A stretch of 64,000 nucleotides of DNA from Pseudomonas defluvii (lineage in GTDB: Bacteria > Pseudomonadota > Gammaproteobacteria > Pseudomonadales > Pseudomonadaceae), in the NCBI RefSeq assembly GCF_001695625.1, contig NZ_MBPN01000003.1:1-64000 (forward strand), read 5' to 3'. The translations under genes were made by a program, and so were the position numbers. Every line of letters starts with the position of its first letter. Positions within the stretch are counted from its first letter, which is position 1. The notes beneath the pieces are model-generated. The model worked only from the letters and a program-made list of their open reading frames with translations. It did not search any database and was not told the origin of the DNA. Below, piece after piece: positions 43,549-52,248 of this stretch.

Positions 43549-43608
43549 CGGCCGTGAACTGCCCTCCATGAAGGCAGCTATGGGTCGAAAGCGGCCACTA
43601 TCAAGTAA
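43549..43608. repeat. Dispersed palindromic repeat, copy R4, right part
   Basis: cggccgtgaactgccctccatg, then aaggcagctatgggtcgaaa and gcggccacta, the continuation of the copy interrupted by the IS. It also marks the right boundary of the island and runs into the stop region of the acetyltransferase gene. Confidence 0.5.
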
Positions 43609-44092
43609 TGGATTTGGCCATTTCCGACGTTCCAGTCCAACCGATTTGCTCATAGACCGGTTTGCCCGTATTGGTGGCGTGCAGGACAGCGAAGGTGATT
43701 CCTCGGCGAGCAAACTCGGCGTCAGCAGCTTGCATCAAGGCTGAAGCTAGACCTCGGCGGCGGTAGGCCGGCTGGACGAACACGTTCAACACGTACCCAC
43801 GCTTATCCAGTGTTGGGTGCGATGGATGGGGAGGCCAATCAATGCTCATCAGGCCAATGGCTGCGACCGGTTGGTCGCCATCCAAGAGTTTGAATCCGTA
43901 ATACCGACCGTCACCGAGCCGCTCCTCCAGCCATGGGCGAAAGTGCTGAGTCATGACCCGTAGTTCTTCAGGGTTCCCACCCGCCTCAAGAAACATTTCC
44001 TGGCGATGTGAGCAGATCATTTCTACGTCAGAGGGCCCAACAGGCCGGCACTCCAGACCGGAAAATTCTACACATCCTTGTAATTCGGTCAT
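43601..44092 (-). CDS. GNAT-family N-acetyltransferase
   Basis: A 163-residue enzyme with the GNAT fold. Motif A is VLNVFVQPAYRRRGLASALMQAA (acetyl-CoA binding Q/R-x-x-G-x-A), and LHATNTGKPVYEQIGW lies near the C-terminus. It acetylates an unknown amine or protein. Core-genome-like GC suggests it is the first gene right of the island. Confidence 0.85.
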   Translation of the reverse strand: MTELQGCVEFSGLECRPVGPSDVEMICSHRQEMFLEAGGNPEELRVMTQHFRPWLEERLGDGRYYGFKLLDGDQPVAAIGLMSIDWPPHPSHPTLDKRGYVLNVFVQPAYRRRGLASALMQAADAEFARRGITFAVLHATNTGKPVYEQIGWTGTSEMAKSIT

Positions 44093-44243
44093 CGTTTTTC
44101 CAGCGTCAGTAGCATCGATTCATAAGGAGGCATCCTATGGCACCTTCAGGCGTATCTGCAATGGCTCGGCAGTGAAGCGTGCGCACAGCAACTGATACGT
44201 GGACAATAAGCTTGCCCCAACTACAGACAAAGGAAACGCGCGC

Positions 44244-45005
44244 ATGTTGAACACGGATGAACCGGTTATCGGGTTGGTCGATGCCTTTGGTTCGGGGGCG
44301 GGTTGTATCGGCAACGCTGAGCAATGGACGCTGGTGTTCTACCTGGCCGCCTGGAAAAGCCAGGACGGTACCCTGACACAGCAGCGGCAGCGGTGTGAGA
44401 TGCCGGTAGAGAAGAGTGCAGTCGAACATTGGATGCGTCAGGTTCGTGCCTACAGTCAGCATACCCTCCATGTGCAGGGGGAGGCGGCGAGCGGTGCAGT
44501 CCTGGTGCGCAGTATTACGCCTTGTCAGGCCGCCGATGCCGAGCTGAAGCGTGTTGCGGACGATCTGCAAATTCCTGTGCGGTTGGATACCCCGGAATTT
44601 GGTGTGCTTGAGCGGGAAAAGTGCTCCGATCAGTTTGAGGGGACGGCGCTCTGGAACGGTTCAGAGATCAACCTGCTGTTGCGTTGCGCCGACCCCGAGA
44701 GCCCTCAGGCTGTGATCTCGCTGGCGGCGGACCTGTTTCAGGCACAGCAGCAGTGGCATCGTCGTATCAGCGATTTTGCGTTGAGCCAACTGTTGCCGCT
44801 GAAGAATGAACACTGGCTTGGTGAAGATGAAGCGCAATGTACTGCTGCGGACTTCCTGTCATGCATGAAGCTGCTCACCATCGAAATCGACGACGCCGGG
44901 GATTTCACCTTCTGGCATGAGGACGGTGAGCTGTTCTTCGGCCATGCCATCGAGGTGCGCGGCAATCTGGTCGATGGGCCGACGGACGCCGATATTCCTG
45001 GCTAG
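44244..45005 (+). CDS. DUF2262-like protein
   Basis: A 253-residue cytoplasmic protein starting at ATG 44244 behind AAAGGAAA. The C-terminal part LTIEIDDAGDFTFWHEDGELFFGHAIEVRGNL resembles DUF2262, a family of unknown function often found in polymorphic-toxin immunity or housekeeping settings. No partner toxin is visible beside it. The function is unknown. Confidence 0.6.
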   Translation: MLNTDEPVIGLVDAFGSGAGCIGNAEQWTLVFYLAAWKSQDGTLTQQRQRCEMPVEKSAVEHWMRQVRAYSQHTLHVQGEAASGAVLVRSITPCQAADAELKRVADDLQIPVRLDTPEFGVLEREKCSDQFEGTALWNGSEINLLLRCADPESPQAVISLAADLFQAQQQWHRRISDFALSQLLPLKNEHWLGEDEAQCTAADFLSCMKLLTIEIDDAGDFTFWHEDGELFFGHAIEVRGNLVDGPTDADIPG

Positions 45006-45019
45006 TGTGCCGCTGCGTT

Positions 45020-45733
45020 TCAGCCCCCGCTGGCGGTCAGGATGCTCGCCACCTGCCTCGGTTGGCAGTTGAGGTAGGCCGAGGATTTCAGCCAGCGTTG
45101 GTCGGGGTACCAGGAAAACATGAACTGGCCGCCCTTGAGTTTGTCGATAACCTGCCGCGCTACCTGTGGTCGAACGGCCGGGCAGCCCTGGCTGCGGCCG
45201 ATACGGCCCTGGCGCTTGCTCCACAAGGGGTTCACATAGTCGGCGGCATGAATCACGATGGCACGGTCCCGCGCCTGGTCGTTGAAGCCCGGCTCCAGGC
45301 CGTCCATGCGTAGCGAGTAACCGTGGCTGCCCTCATAGCTTTCCTGGGTGCGGAACAGCCCGAGGCTGGACTGGTAGCTGCCTTGGCGATTGGAAAACTG
45401 GGTGGCGAAATTTTCCCCGGACTTTTGCCCATGGGCGACCAGGTCGCGCAGCACTACGGTCTTCTTGTTCAGGTCGAAGATCCAGAGCCGGCGTGCCGTG
45501 GAGGGTTGGGAGTAGTCGATCACGGCCAGGTGCCGTGCTTGCCGGGCGCCATTGTTGACGGCACATTGCATGGCGCTCAGGGCGCCTTTTAGCGCTTGGG
45601 GATTGAGTTCTGGAGCGGCCTGCGAGAGGCTGTCATACAAAGCAGGATTGTTTGTGTTGGCGGCGAACGTTGGCGTGCAGATCACGCCCAAGGTTGCTGT
45701 TGCCAGAAAAAGTCGGCACAAAAAGGTCAGCAT
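45020..45733 (-). CDS. L,D-transpeptidase-like murein enzyme (YkuD_2 type)
   Basis: A 237-residue exported protein starting at ATG 45733 (MLTFLCRLFLATATLGVICT, signal peptide to about residue 24). The catalytic region IGRSQGCPAVRP has the nucleophilic Cys, and AIVIHAADYVNP has the preceding His. These enzymes cross-link or remodel peptidoglycan. It is divergent from another L,D-transpeptidase gene 147 bp away, so the pair may share control. Confidence 0.85.
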   Translation of the reverse strand: MLTFLCRLFLATATLGVICTPTFAANTNNPALYDSLSQAAPELNPQALKGALSAMQCAVNNGARQARHLAVIDYSQPSTARRLWIFDLNKKTVVLRDLVAHGQKSGENFATQFSNRQGSYQSSLGLFRTQESYEGSHGYSLRMDGLEPGFNDQARDRAIVIHAADYVNPLWSKRQGRIGRSQGCPAVRPQVARQVIDKLKGGQFMFSWYPDQRWLKSSAYLNCQPRQVASILTASGG

Positions 45734-45879
45734 GTGTGAAGAGTCTCCCTTACCACTTTGACTCCTGACATCGTGTCGTCCACCTCGGCAGCCTAGCTTG
45801 TACACTGGCCCGATTGTTTGTCGTATCTGCTGCAAAGGTTGACCGTCAACCGTGACGGCCATGGATTGGAGTAAAGCAG

Positions 45880-47451
45880 TTGTTCAAAAAGTCCGCATGT
45901 TACTTGAGCATTTGCTTGCTCGCTGCGCCATTGGTCGCGTTTGCCGAAGTGGCGCCCGCCGAGAATCAAAGCCCGCTGCAATTAGCGCTCACCCAATTGG
46001 CGGTCGCGTGCCCGGGCCTGGCCAAGCACGTGGACACGCCGACGCAGGCGCTGCTGCAGGCCTTCTATCAGCAGCAACAGGGCCTTGCGCTGTGGTCGGT
46101 CAACGGGCGCGTGGCGGCCTTGCACGCTGAGTTGCAGCGCTTGGCCGACGATGGCCTGGACCCGGCCAACTACGCGTTGCCGGCTGCCAATGGGGCGGGC
46201 GACGCGCTGTGTGCTGATATCCAGATCAGCCAACAGTACCTGCAGGCTTTGCAGGATCTGCACTATGGTCGTTTGCAGCAGGCGCGTTTCGAGCCCCTGT
46301 GGCATGCCAATGAGGTGCCGCGTGATCGAGGTGCCGAGGTGCTGGCGCTCGCCGGTCCGGGGCTGCAGAACATTGCCGGGGCCTTTGCCCAGGCCCGCCC
46401 GAGCCTGGAGCAGTATCAATACCTGCGTCATGTGTATGCCCAGCAGCGCCAGCAGCCGTTGCCCCACTGGCAGTCGCTTGCCAGCGGCCCGTTGCTGCGC
46501 CCGGACATGCAGGATGAGCGGGTGCCGCAGCTTGCACAGCGGTTGTTGAACGAGGGCTATTTGAGCAGCCTCCCGGTTACCGTCGATTCGCACTACAGTG
46601 CCACGCTGGTCAATGCGGTGAAAAATTTCCAGCTGAGCCATTCGCTGCAAGCGGACGGGGTGATCGGGCCGGGAACCTTGAACGAGTTGAACGTCAGCCC
46701 GGCGGCGCGGCGCGAGCAGTTGCGCATCAACCTTGAACGCTTTCGCTGGCTGGCTCAGAACATGGAGCCTACCAGCCTGCTGGTGAATGTCGCGGCGGCC
46801 CAGTTGATCGTCTATCAGAACGGGGTACCGGTGTGGCAGACGCGCACGCAGGTGGGCCGTGCCGAACGTCAGACCCCGCTGCTGAAGTCCCGGGTAACGC
46901 GGCTGACCCTGAACCCGACCTGGACGGTGCCGCCGACCATTCTGCGTGAAGACAAGCTCCCGGAAATTCGTCGGGATCAAACCTTCCTGAGCCGGCAGAA
47001 CCTGCAGGTGCTGGACAGCGATGGGCAGCCATTGGCGCCGGAGGATATCGATTGGGAGAATCCCGGCAACATCCTCTTGCGTCAGGGGGCGGGGCCGAGG
47101 AACCCGCTCGGGCAGATGGCGATCCGTTTCCCCAACCCGTTTTCGGTGTACCTGCACGACACGCCCAGCCAGGCGCTGTTCAACAAAGGGCCTCGCGCGT
47201 TCAGCTCTGGTTGCGTGCGGGTCGAGCACGCGTTGCAGTTGCGCGATCTGCTGTTGAGCCCGGCCGAGCGTGCCCGCACGGACCAACTGTTGAGCACCGG
47301 GCTTACCCATGAGTTCCGCCTGGCAACGCCAGTACCGATTGTGCTCACTTACTGGACGGCTCAGGCCGACAGCCAGGGCAAGGTGTCCTATGCCCCGGAT
47401 ATCTACGGGCACGATGCCGCATTAATGGCCGCGCTGGCGGCGAAGCGCTGA
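45880..47451 (+). CDS. L,D-transpeptidase with peptidoglycan-binding domain (YcbB/LdtD-like)
   Basis: A 523-residue periplasmic enzyme. The start is TTG 45880, supported by GGAG eight bases upstream and by the signal peptide (ending PLVAFA). Domains are an N-terminal helical scaffold, a peptidoglycan-binding repeat (LVNAVKNFQLSHSLQADGVI) at about 240-275, then the YkuD catalytic domain with HDTPSQALFNKGPRAFSSGCVR, containing the catalytic His and Cys. It makes 3-3 cross-links in peptidoglycan, as LdtD does in enterics. Confidence 0.88.
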   Translation: MFKKSACYLSICLLAAPLVAFAEVAPAENQSPLQLALTQLAVACPGLAKHVDTPTQALLQAFYQQQQGLALWSVNGRVAALHAELQRLADDGLDPANYALPAANGAGDALCADIQISQQYLQALQDLHYGRLQQARFEPLWHANEVPRDRGAEVLALAGPGLQNIAGAFAQARPSLEQYQYLRHVYAQQRQQPLPHWQSLASGPLLRPDMQDERVPQLAQRLLNEGYLSSLPVTVDSHYSATLVNAVKNFQLSHSLQADGVIGPGTLNELNVSPAARREQLRINLERFRWLAQNMEPTSLLVNVAAAQLIVYQNGVPVWQTRTQVGRAERQTPLLKSRVTRLTLNPTWTVPPTILREDKLPEIRRDQTFLSRQNLQVLDSDGQPLAPEDIDWENPGNILLRQGAGPRNPLGQMAIRFPNPFSVYLHDTPSQALFNKGPRAFSSGCVRVEHALQLRDLLLSPAERARTDQLLSTGLTHEFRLATPVPIVLTYWTAQADSQGKVSYAPDIYGHDAALMAALAAKR

Positions 47452-47458
47452 CGCGGCT

Positions 47459-47477
47459 GGGCAAAACGCCCGATTTT
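47459..47477 (+). terminator. Small GGGC/GCCC hairpin with T-run
   Basis: GGGC-AAAAC-GCCC followed by GATTTT lies eight bases after the L,D-transpeptidase stop. The stem is only 4 bp, so it is a weak rho-independent terminator candidate. Confidence 0.4.
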
Positions 47478-47593
47478 GTTCTGTTCACGGCCATGATGCA
47501 CCAGCGCGTAGCGGCGAGTACCTTCCGCTACGCGCGCTCTCATCCCTGTACCTCGATTCCTTCGGTGTCCCTGTCGATCCATGCGGTTTTTTG

Positions 47594-47611
47594 TTACCTC
47601 CTTGGAGGTAA
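47594..47611. promoter_or_regulatory. Palindrome TTACCTCC-TT-GGAGGTAA upstream of the amtB promoter
   Basis: 8-bp perfect arms lie 11 bp upstream of the sigma54 -24/-12 element. The position suits an operator or a stem-loop, but it does not match the NtrC consensus (TGCACC-N5-GGTGCA). The remainder of the 310-bp gap shows only a single NtrC-like half site near 47497. Confidence 0.4.
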
Positions 47612-47622
47612 TGGCAGGCAGT

Positions 47623-47640
47623 TTGGCAGATAGATTGCTT
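47623..47640 (+). promoter_or_regulatory. Sigma54 promoter of amtB-glnK
   Basis: TTGGCAGATAGATTGCTT has GG and GC exactly ten bases apart and matches the -24/-12 consensus almost fully. Nitrogen-responsive amt/glnK operons are normally driven by sigma54 with NtrC, so the match is strongly supported by context. It is 122 bp before amtB. Confidence 0.85.
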
Positions 47641-47761
47641 TTACCTTCGGGAATGAAATTTTCTTTTTGGGAAATTTTGTTGACGAACCTGAGGCTAGGG
47701 GCGGGCGATTGATCGCACGCCACTTATGAGAGCAATGCTGCATCACTGTTGAGGAATACAC

Positions 47762-49081
47762 ATGAACGGTTCTTTCAGAGGTGGCCGATTGGCGGCGGTC
47801 GCTGCGCTCACGTCAGTGACGCTCCCTACGTGGGCGGCGGATCAGCCGCTTGCGCTTAACAGCGGTGACACCGCCTTTGTGACGACGTGCGCGTTGGTGG
47901 TGTTGTTGATGACCTTGCCTGGCTTGGCGTTGTTCTATGGTGGCCTGGCACGTAGCAAGAATGTGCTCTCGATTCTGATGCAGGTGTTTTCAGTTGCATC
48001 GTTGATGTCGGTGCTGTTTGCGATTTACGGCTATTCCCTGACGTTCACGTCAGGTGGCGAATGGCAAGCGGTTATTGGTGGGCTCGATAAACTGTTTCTC
48101 AAGGGCGTAGGCCCCGACGCACTTCAAGGCACCATTCCTGAGTTGCTGTACTTCTTGTTCATGCTGCTGTTCGCGGCCATTACCCCGGCGATCATCTGCG
48201 GCGGTTTCGCTGAGCGGATGAAATTTTCGGCGGTCATGGTGTTCATGGCCATCTGGTTGACGATCAATTACCTCCCCATGGCGCATATGGCATGGGGAGG
48301 CGGTTGGGTGTTCGACCTGGGTGTTCAGGACTTCGCGGGCGGTAACGTGGTGCACGTCAATGTCGGCATTGCATCGCTGATCGGCGCCTTCCTGCTGGGG
48401 CGCCGTCGCGGCTACGGAACCTCGGCGCTGGCGCCGCATAACATGACCATGACCATGACCGGTGGCTCGATGCTGTGGGTGGGCTGGCTGGGTTTCTGTG
48501 GCGGTTGTGCATTGGTGGCCAATGGTTTTGCCATGCTGGTGATGGTCAACACCATGCTCGCCAGCGCGGCAGGGGCGTTGGCGTGGTTGTTCGTCGAGTG
48601 GAAGCATCGTGGCAAGCCGAGCATGCTGGGTGCGTTGTCCGGGGCTATTGCCGGCCTTGTCGCGATCACTCCGGCCTGCGGTTTCGTAGGCCCAATGGGC
48701 TCTATCCTGCTGGGTTTGATCGTTGCTCCGATCTGCTTGTGGGCCGTGGAAAAACTCAAGCCGATCCTGGGGCTGGACGACGCATTCGATGTGTTTGGCG
48801 TGCATGGCGTTGGCGGTATCGTCGGCGGTTTGCTGACCCCGGTGTTCGCCATGACCTCTCTGGGCGGGCTGGGTTTCAGCGGGGAGCGCGGCGTGCTGGA
48901 TCAGTTGTTGGTCAATGGTGGCGTCTTGGCGTTCAGCATCCTGTTCTCGGCGGTGTCGAGCTTTATCGCCTTCAAGGTGGCCGCCGTGCTATGCCGTGGC
49001 CTTCGTGTCGACGAAGAACATGAAGTGGACGGTCTGGACCTGTCGTCTCATGGTGAAGTGGGCTACAAGTACTCGAATTAA
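47762..49081 (+). CDS. amtB: Ammonium transporter AmtB
   Basis: A 439-residue inner-membrane protein. The signal-like N-terminus ends TWAADQPLALNSGD, and eleven transmembrane helices follow. Signature blocks are GLALFYGGLARSKNVLS, DFAGGNVVHVNVG (conserved His-containing pore loop) and GVHGVGGIVGGLLTPVFA (second pore His region). It takes up ammonia/ammonium and is blocked by GlnK. It precedes glnK by 11 bp, the reverse of the usual glnK-amtB order. Confidence 0.93.
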   Translation: MNGSFRGGRLAAVAALTSVTLPTWAADQPLALNSGDTAFVTTCALVVLLMTLPGLALFYGGLARSKNVLSILMQVFSVASLMSVLFAIYGYSLTFTSGGEWQAVIGGLDKLFLKGVGPDALQGTIPELLYFLFMLLFAAITPAIICGGFAERMKFSAVMVFMAIWLTINYLPMAHMAWGGGWVFDLGVQDFAGGNVVHVNVGIASLIGAFLLGRRRGYGTSALAPHNMTMTMTGGSMLWVGWLGFCGGCALVANGFAMLVMVNTMLASAAGALAWLFVEWKHRGKPSMLGALSGAIAGLVAITPACGFVGPMGSILLGLIVAPICLWAVEKLKPILGLDDAFDVFGVHGVGGIVGGLLTPVFAMTSLGGLGFSGERGVLDQLLVNGGVLAFSILFSAVSSFIAFKVAAVLCRGLRVDEEHEVDGLDLSSHGEVGYKYSN

Positions 49082-49092
49082 GGAGCGCACTC

Positions 49093-49431
49093 ATGAAAGT
49101 GATCACTGCGATCATCAGGCCTTTCAAACTCGACGATGTACGTGAGGCCTTGGCCGAAGTGGGGGTGACAGGGTTGACGGTGACCGAGGTCAAGGGCTTC
49201 GGTCGGCAGAAGGGGCACTCCGAAATCTATCGGGGCTCTGAATACGTTGTCGACCTGATTCCCAAGATCAAGCTTGAAGCGATTGTCACCGATGCGCTGT
49301 GCGAGGCAGCGCTGGAAGCCATCATCAACGCTGCACGCACGGGCAAGATCGGGGATGGCAAGCTGTTCGTCACCGAGGCGTCACAGGTTGTCCGGATTCG
49401 TACCGCAGAGGTTGGCGCCGACGCGGTCTGA
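49093..49431 (+). CDS. glnK: PII nitrogen regulatory protein (GlnK/GlnB)
   Basis: A 112-residue PII trimer subunit of usual length. The T-loop has the uridylylated Tyr51 in EIYRGSEYVVD. VTGLTVTEVKGFGRQKGH and GKIGDGKLFVTEASQVVRIRT carry the ATP/2-oxoglutarate-binding B- and C-loop residues. It senses 2-oxoglutarate and nucleotides and gates AmtB. Its location directly after amtB, in one transcript, favours the GlnK role. Confidence 0.92.
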   Translation: MKVITAIIRPFKLDDVREALAEVGVTGLTVTEVKGFGRQKGHSEIYRGSEYVVDLIPKIKLEAIVTDALCEAALEAIINAARTGKIGDGKLFVTEASQVVRIRTAEVGADAV

Positions 49432-49447
49432 GCCTCGAGGGTGGGCG

Positions 49448-49481
49448 AAAGGGGCGACCTGTGGATGCAGGTCGCCCCTTT
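49448..49481. terminator. Strong hairpin after glnK
   Basis: AAAGGGGCGACCTG (49448-49461) pairs fully with CAGGTCGCCCCTTT (49468-49481) around a 6-base loop. A-rich and T-rich ends make it usable in both directions. Confidence 0.8.
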
Positions 49482-49520
49482 GCATCACGGTTGATGGTCG
49501 GTGTTTTTCAGGGTGTTGTT

Positions 49521-50057
49521 ATGACCGCTCTACAGATTCGCACCGTCGGGGTCACGGACATCCAGGTCCATGACATCTACCTGGGCCTGGGTAGCAACCT
49601 GCGCCGGCAATGGCATTTGAGTCAGGCGTGCATCGCGTTGCGGGCGTCGCTGGGGCCATTGCGTTGCTCTCTGGTCTTTGAAAGCAGCGCGGTCGGGCTA
49701 GAAGCACCGGCCTTTTTCAATATGGTCGTGCAGGCGAAGACCACCCGTTCCCTGGCCTCCCTGGTTGCTGAGTTCAAGGCGCTGGAGGCGTATTTCGGCC
49801 GCTGCCGGCAGACGCCGGAACAGGTCAGCCTGGACATTGATCTGCTGATGTATGGCGAGCAGGTTGGACAGTTCGGTGACCTTGAGTTGCCACGGCCAGA
49901 GATCCTGGAGCAGGCCTTTGTGCTTAAACCCCTGGCCCAGCTGGCGCCAACCTGCCGGCATCCGCGCAATGGGCAGACGTTCAGCGAGTTGTGGAACGGC
50001 TTTGTCGTAAACGCGCCGCTGACCGCGGTTGAGCTGAGTTTGCCGTCGCTGGGCTGA
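49521..50057 (+). CDS. FolK-like pyrophosphokinase (probable paralogue)
   Basis: A 178-residue enzyme starting at ATG 49521. It has YLGLGSNL, VFESSAVG, FFNMVVQAKT, FGR and SLDIDLLMYGEQ with ELPRPEILEQAFVLKPLAQLAP, all HPPK (FolK) motifs. FolK transfers pyrophosphate to hydroxymethyl-dihydropterin in folate synthesis. It is placed alone, away from folate genes, with divergent details, so a second copy or a variant in pterin metabolism is likely. It lies upstream of folate-dependent amine genes, perhaps by chance. Confidence 0.75.
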   Translation: MTALQIRTVGVTDIQVHDIYLGLGSNLRRQWHLSQACIALRASLGPLRCSLVFESSAVGLEAPAFFNMVVQAKTTRSLASLVAEFKALEAYFGRCRQTPEQVSLDIDLLMYGEQVGQFGDLELPRPEILEQAFVLKPLAQLAPTCRHPRNGQTFSELWNGFVVNAPLTAVELSLPSLG

Positions 50058-50159
50058 GGGCGGTATCGGTGAAGGGGCAGGTGAGGGCGCCTGCTGCGCA
50101 AGAGCCACCGACATCTCTGCCGGTGGCCCGCGTCTGTGGCAACGGCTGGCGAGTGGGGC

Positions 50160-51014
50160 TCAGCTGAAGATGACGGTCTTGTCGCCGTTAATGAACACCC
50201 GGTGCTGCAAGTGGTACTTCAGTGCTTTGGAGAGTGCAATGGTCTCGGTATCCCGGCCGATTGCCACCAACTGCTCGGCCTGGTGGGCGTGGTCAACACG
50301 CTGTACTTCCTGCTCGATGATCGGGCCCTCGTCGAGGTCGCTGGTCACGTAGTGGGCGGTGGCGCCGATCAGTTTAACGCCACGTGCGTAGGCCTGGTGG
50401 TAGGGTTTGGCACCCTTGAAGCCGGGCAGGAAGGAGTGGTGGATGTTGATTGCGCGGCCAGACAGCTTGCGGCAGAGGTCGTCGGACAGAATTTGCATGT
50501 AGCGCGCAAGCACCACCAGGTCGGTTCCGGTTTCCTCGACGATTTTCATCAGTTCGGCTTCCTGCTGGGCCTTGTTGTCTTTGTTCACCGGCAGGTAGAT
50601 GAAGCGGATACCCTCGCGTTCGGCCATGTGCCGCAGATCGAGGTGGTTGGAGACAACAGCGGTGATCTCCATGTGGAGCTCGCCTTTGTGATGGCGGTAC
50701 AGCAGGTCCACCAGGCAATGGTCGAACTTGCTGACCATGATCAGCACTTTGGGCGGCTGGCTGGAGGAAAACAGTTCCCACTGCATCTCCAGTGGCGTGG
50801 CAACGTCAACGAAACCGCTGCGCACACGGTCGATGTCGGGCTCGCAACCGTCGTTGAAGCGGAACACCGCGCGCATGAAAAAGCGCGAGGTGACTTCGTC
50901 GTCAAACTGCGAGAGTTCGCTGATGTAGCACTGTTGGTTCGCAAGGAAGGTGGTGACGGCGGCGACGATACCCGAGCGTGCCGGGCAACTGATTTTCAAG
51001 ACGAACTGGTTCAT
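50160..51014 (-). CDS. purU: Formyltetrahydrofolate deformylase
   Basis: A 284-residue enzyme starting at ATG 51014 (MNQFVLKISCPARSGIVAAV). It has an N-terminal ACT domain and a C-terminal formyl-transferase domain with INIHHSFLPGFKGAKPYHQA (catalytic His) and ATAHYVTSDLDEGPIIEQ. It hydrolyses 10-formyl-THF to formate and THF. As the last gene of the dimethylamine operon it would regenerate THF from the one-carbon units released by demethylation. Confidence 0.9.
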   Translation of the reverse strand: MNQFVLKISCPARSGIVAAVTTFLANQQCYISELSQFDDEVTSRFFMRAVFRFNDGCEPDIDRVRSGFVDVATPLEMQWELFSSSQPPKVLIMVSKFDHCLVDLLYRHHKGELHMEITAVVSNHLDLRHMAEREGIRFIYLPVNKDNKAQQEAELMKIVEETGTDLVVLARYMQILSDDLCRKLSGRAINIHHSFLPGFKGAKPYHQAYARGVKLIGATAHYVTSDLDEGPIIEQEVQRVDHAHQAEQLVAIGRDTETIALSKALKYHLQHRVFINGDKTVIFS

Positions 51015-51084
51015 GGCGGGGTGATCCAATGGAGGGAATGGGTGACAGCACACGGGGCGCGCGGCTGCGGCCCCGTGTGTCGGG

Positions 51085-52215
51085 TTAGCCTTTGGCGGTA
51101 CGTTTTTTCTTCTCGGGGTCGTCGAACGGCATTTCATGGGCGATGGCGCTGGCTTCCAGGCTGCCTTTGACCACCAGTGGCGTGCCATGCACGGCGATGG
51201 CGGTGTCCATTCGGGCGATGGCCAGGGAACGTTGTGTCAGGCGTGAGTACATAGGGCAGGTGATAACGCCGACCTGCTTGCCGTCCTGCCATAAGGTATC
51301 GCCTGGTTCGGCGGCGAGTGGGGCGTCTATCAGTACGCCGAAGATCTTGAAACGCTCCTGACCTTGCAGGCGGTAGTGCTCGTGGGCGCCGCGAAAGTCC
51401 TGCTTGCCTGGCGAGACGGTGAAGTCCAGGCCCAGCTCCCAGAGCGTGTCCCCGGCTTTTTCCTGCGCAAACGGGTACATCTCGGAATTGTCATAGGGGA
51501 AGAACAGCAGGTAGCTTTCGGTGCGCAGCCAATCCAGGGCGAGGAACGCACAGGGGATGATGCCCAGAGGATGGCCTTTCTCCAGAATGGTGTCCCAGAT
51601 CAAGGGGGCATCGGCGGCCTTGCAGAAGATCTCATAGCCGCGTTCGCCGGTGTAGCCGGTGCGCGAGATCATCACCGGGCGACCGAAGAGTGTGGTCTGG
51701 ACATGGTGGAAGTAGGGCAGGTCGCGAATGCCCGGCACGTGTTCGGCAAGGAAGTCCACCGCCAAGGGGCCTTGCAGCGAGAGGTCGTGGAGGTCGTCAT
51801 CGAACAGCACGGCGACCTGGCGCCCCGCCGCCTGGCGAACCAGCATCTCATGGCCGTTGCCTGCCCCGTGCACGACCATGAAGGCGTTAGGGCCCGTGCG
51901 ATAGATCACGCAGTCATCGGCGAACTTCCCGTCTTCGTTGAGCATGCAGGCATACACCGACTTGCCCGGGTAGACCTTGCTGATATCCCGAGTGGTGGCG
52001 TAGCTGAGCAGGCTTTCGGCGTGAGGCCCGACGTAGTGGACTTTCTTCAGCCCCGAGACATCCATCAGGCCAGCCTTGGTACGGATCGCCTCGTGATGGT
52101 CGGCCAGGTCCGAGGCGTAGGTCCAGGCGGTGCCCATGCCGTTCCAGTCTTCGAGCGCGGAGCCCAGGGCCAGGTGTCGGTCGCGCAGTGCGCTGATGCG
52201 CCATGAATGAGCCAT
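51085..52215 (-). CDS. GcvT-like folate-dependent methyl/formaldehyde-transfer protein
   Basis: A 376-residue protein of the glycine-cleavage T-protein/DMSP-demethylase superfamily. It has LMDVSGLKKVHYVGPHAESLL, NEDGKFADDCVIYR, SRTGYTGERGYEIFC and GLDFTVSPGKQDFRG, the folate-binding motifs. It likely captures formaldehyde or methyl from N-demethylation on THF. It lies in one operon with the DUF3445 heme protein and reductase. Standard GcvT of glycine cleavage would sit with gcvH/gcvP, which are absent here. Confidence 0.82.
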   Translation of the reverse strand: MAHSWRISALRDRHLALGSALEDWNGMGTAWTYASDLADHHEAIRTKAGLMDVSGLKKVHYVGPHAESLLSYATTRDISKVYPGKSVYACMLNEDGKFADDCVIYRTGPNAFMVVHGAGNGHEMLVRQAAGRQVAVLFDDDLHDLSLQGPLAVDFLAEHVPGIRDLPYFHHVQTTLFGRPVMISRTGYTGERGYEIFCKAADAPLIWDTILEKGHPLGIIPCAFLALDWLRTESYLLFFPYDNSEMYPFAQEKAGDTLWELGLDFTVSPGKQDFRGAHEHYRLQGQERFKIFGVLIDAPLAAEPGDTLWQDGKQVGVITCPMYSRLTQRSLAIARMDTAIAVHGTPLVVKGSLEASAIAHEMPFDDPEKKKRTAKG

Positions 52216-52248
52216 TGATCGTTTCCTTCTAACGGGTCGTTGAGAGAG

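Noticed and set aside
45982-47412. A 476-residue minus-strand frame
   Set aside because: Antisense to the L,D-transpeptidase gene; composition (Arg/Gln-rich) is typical of GC-rich shadows.
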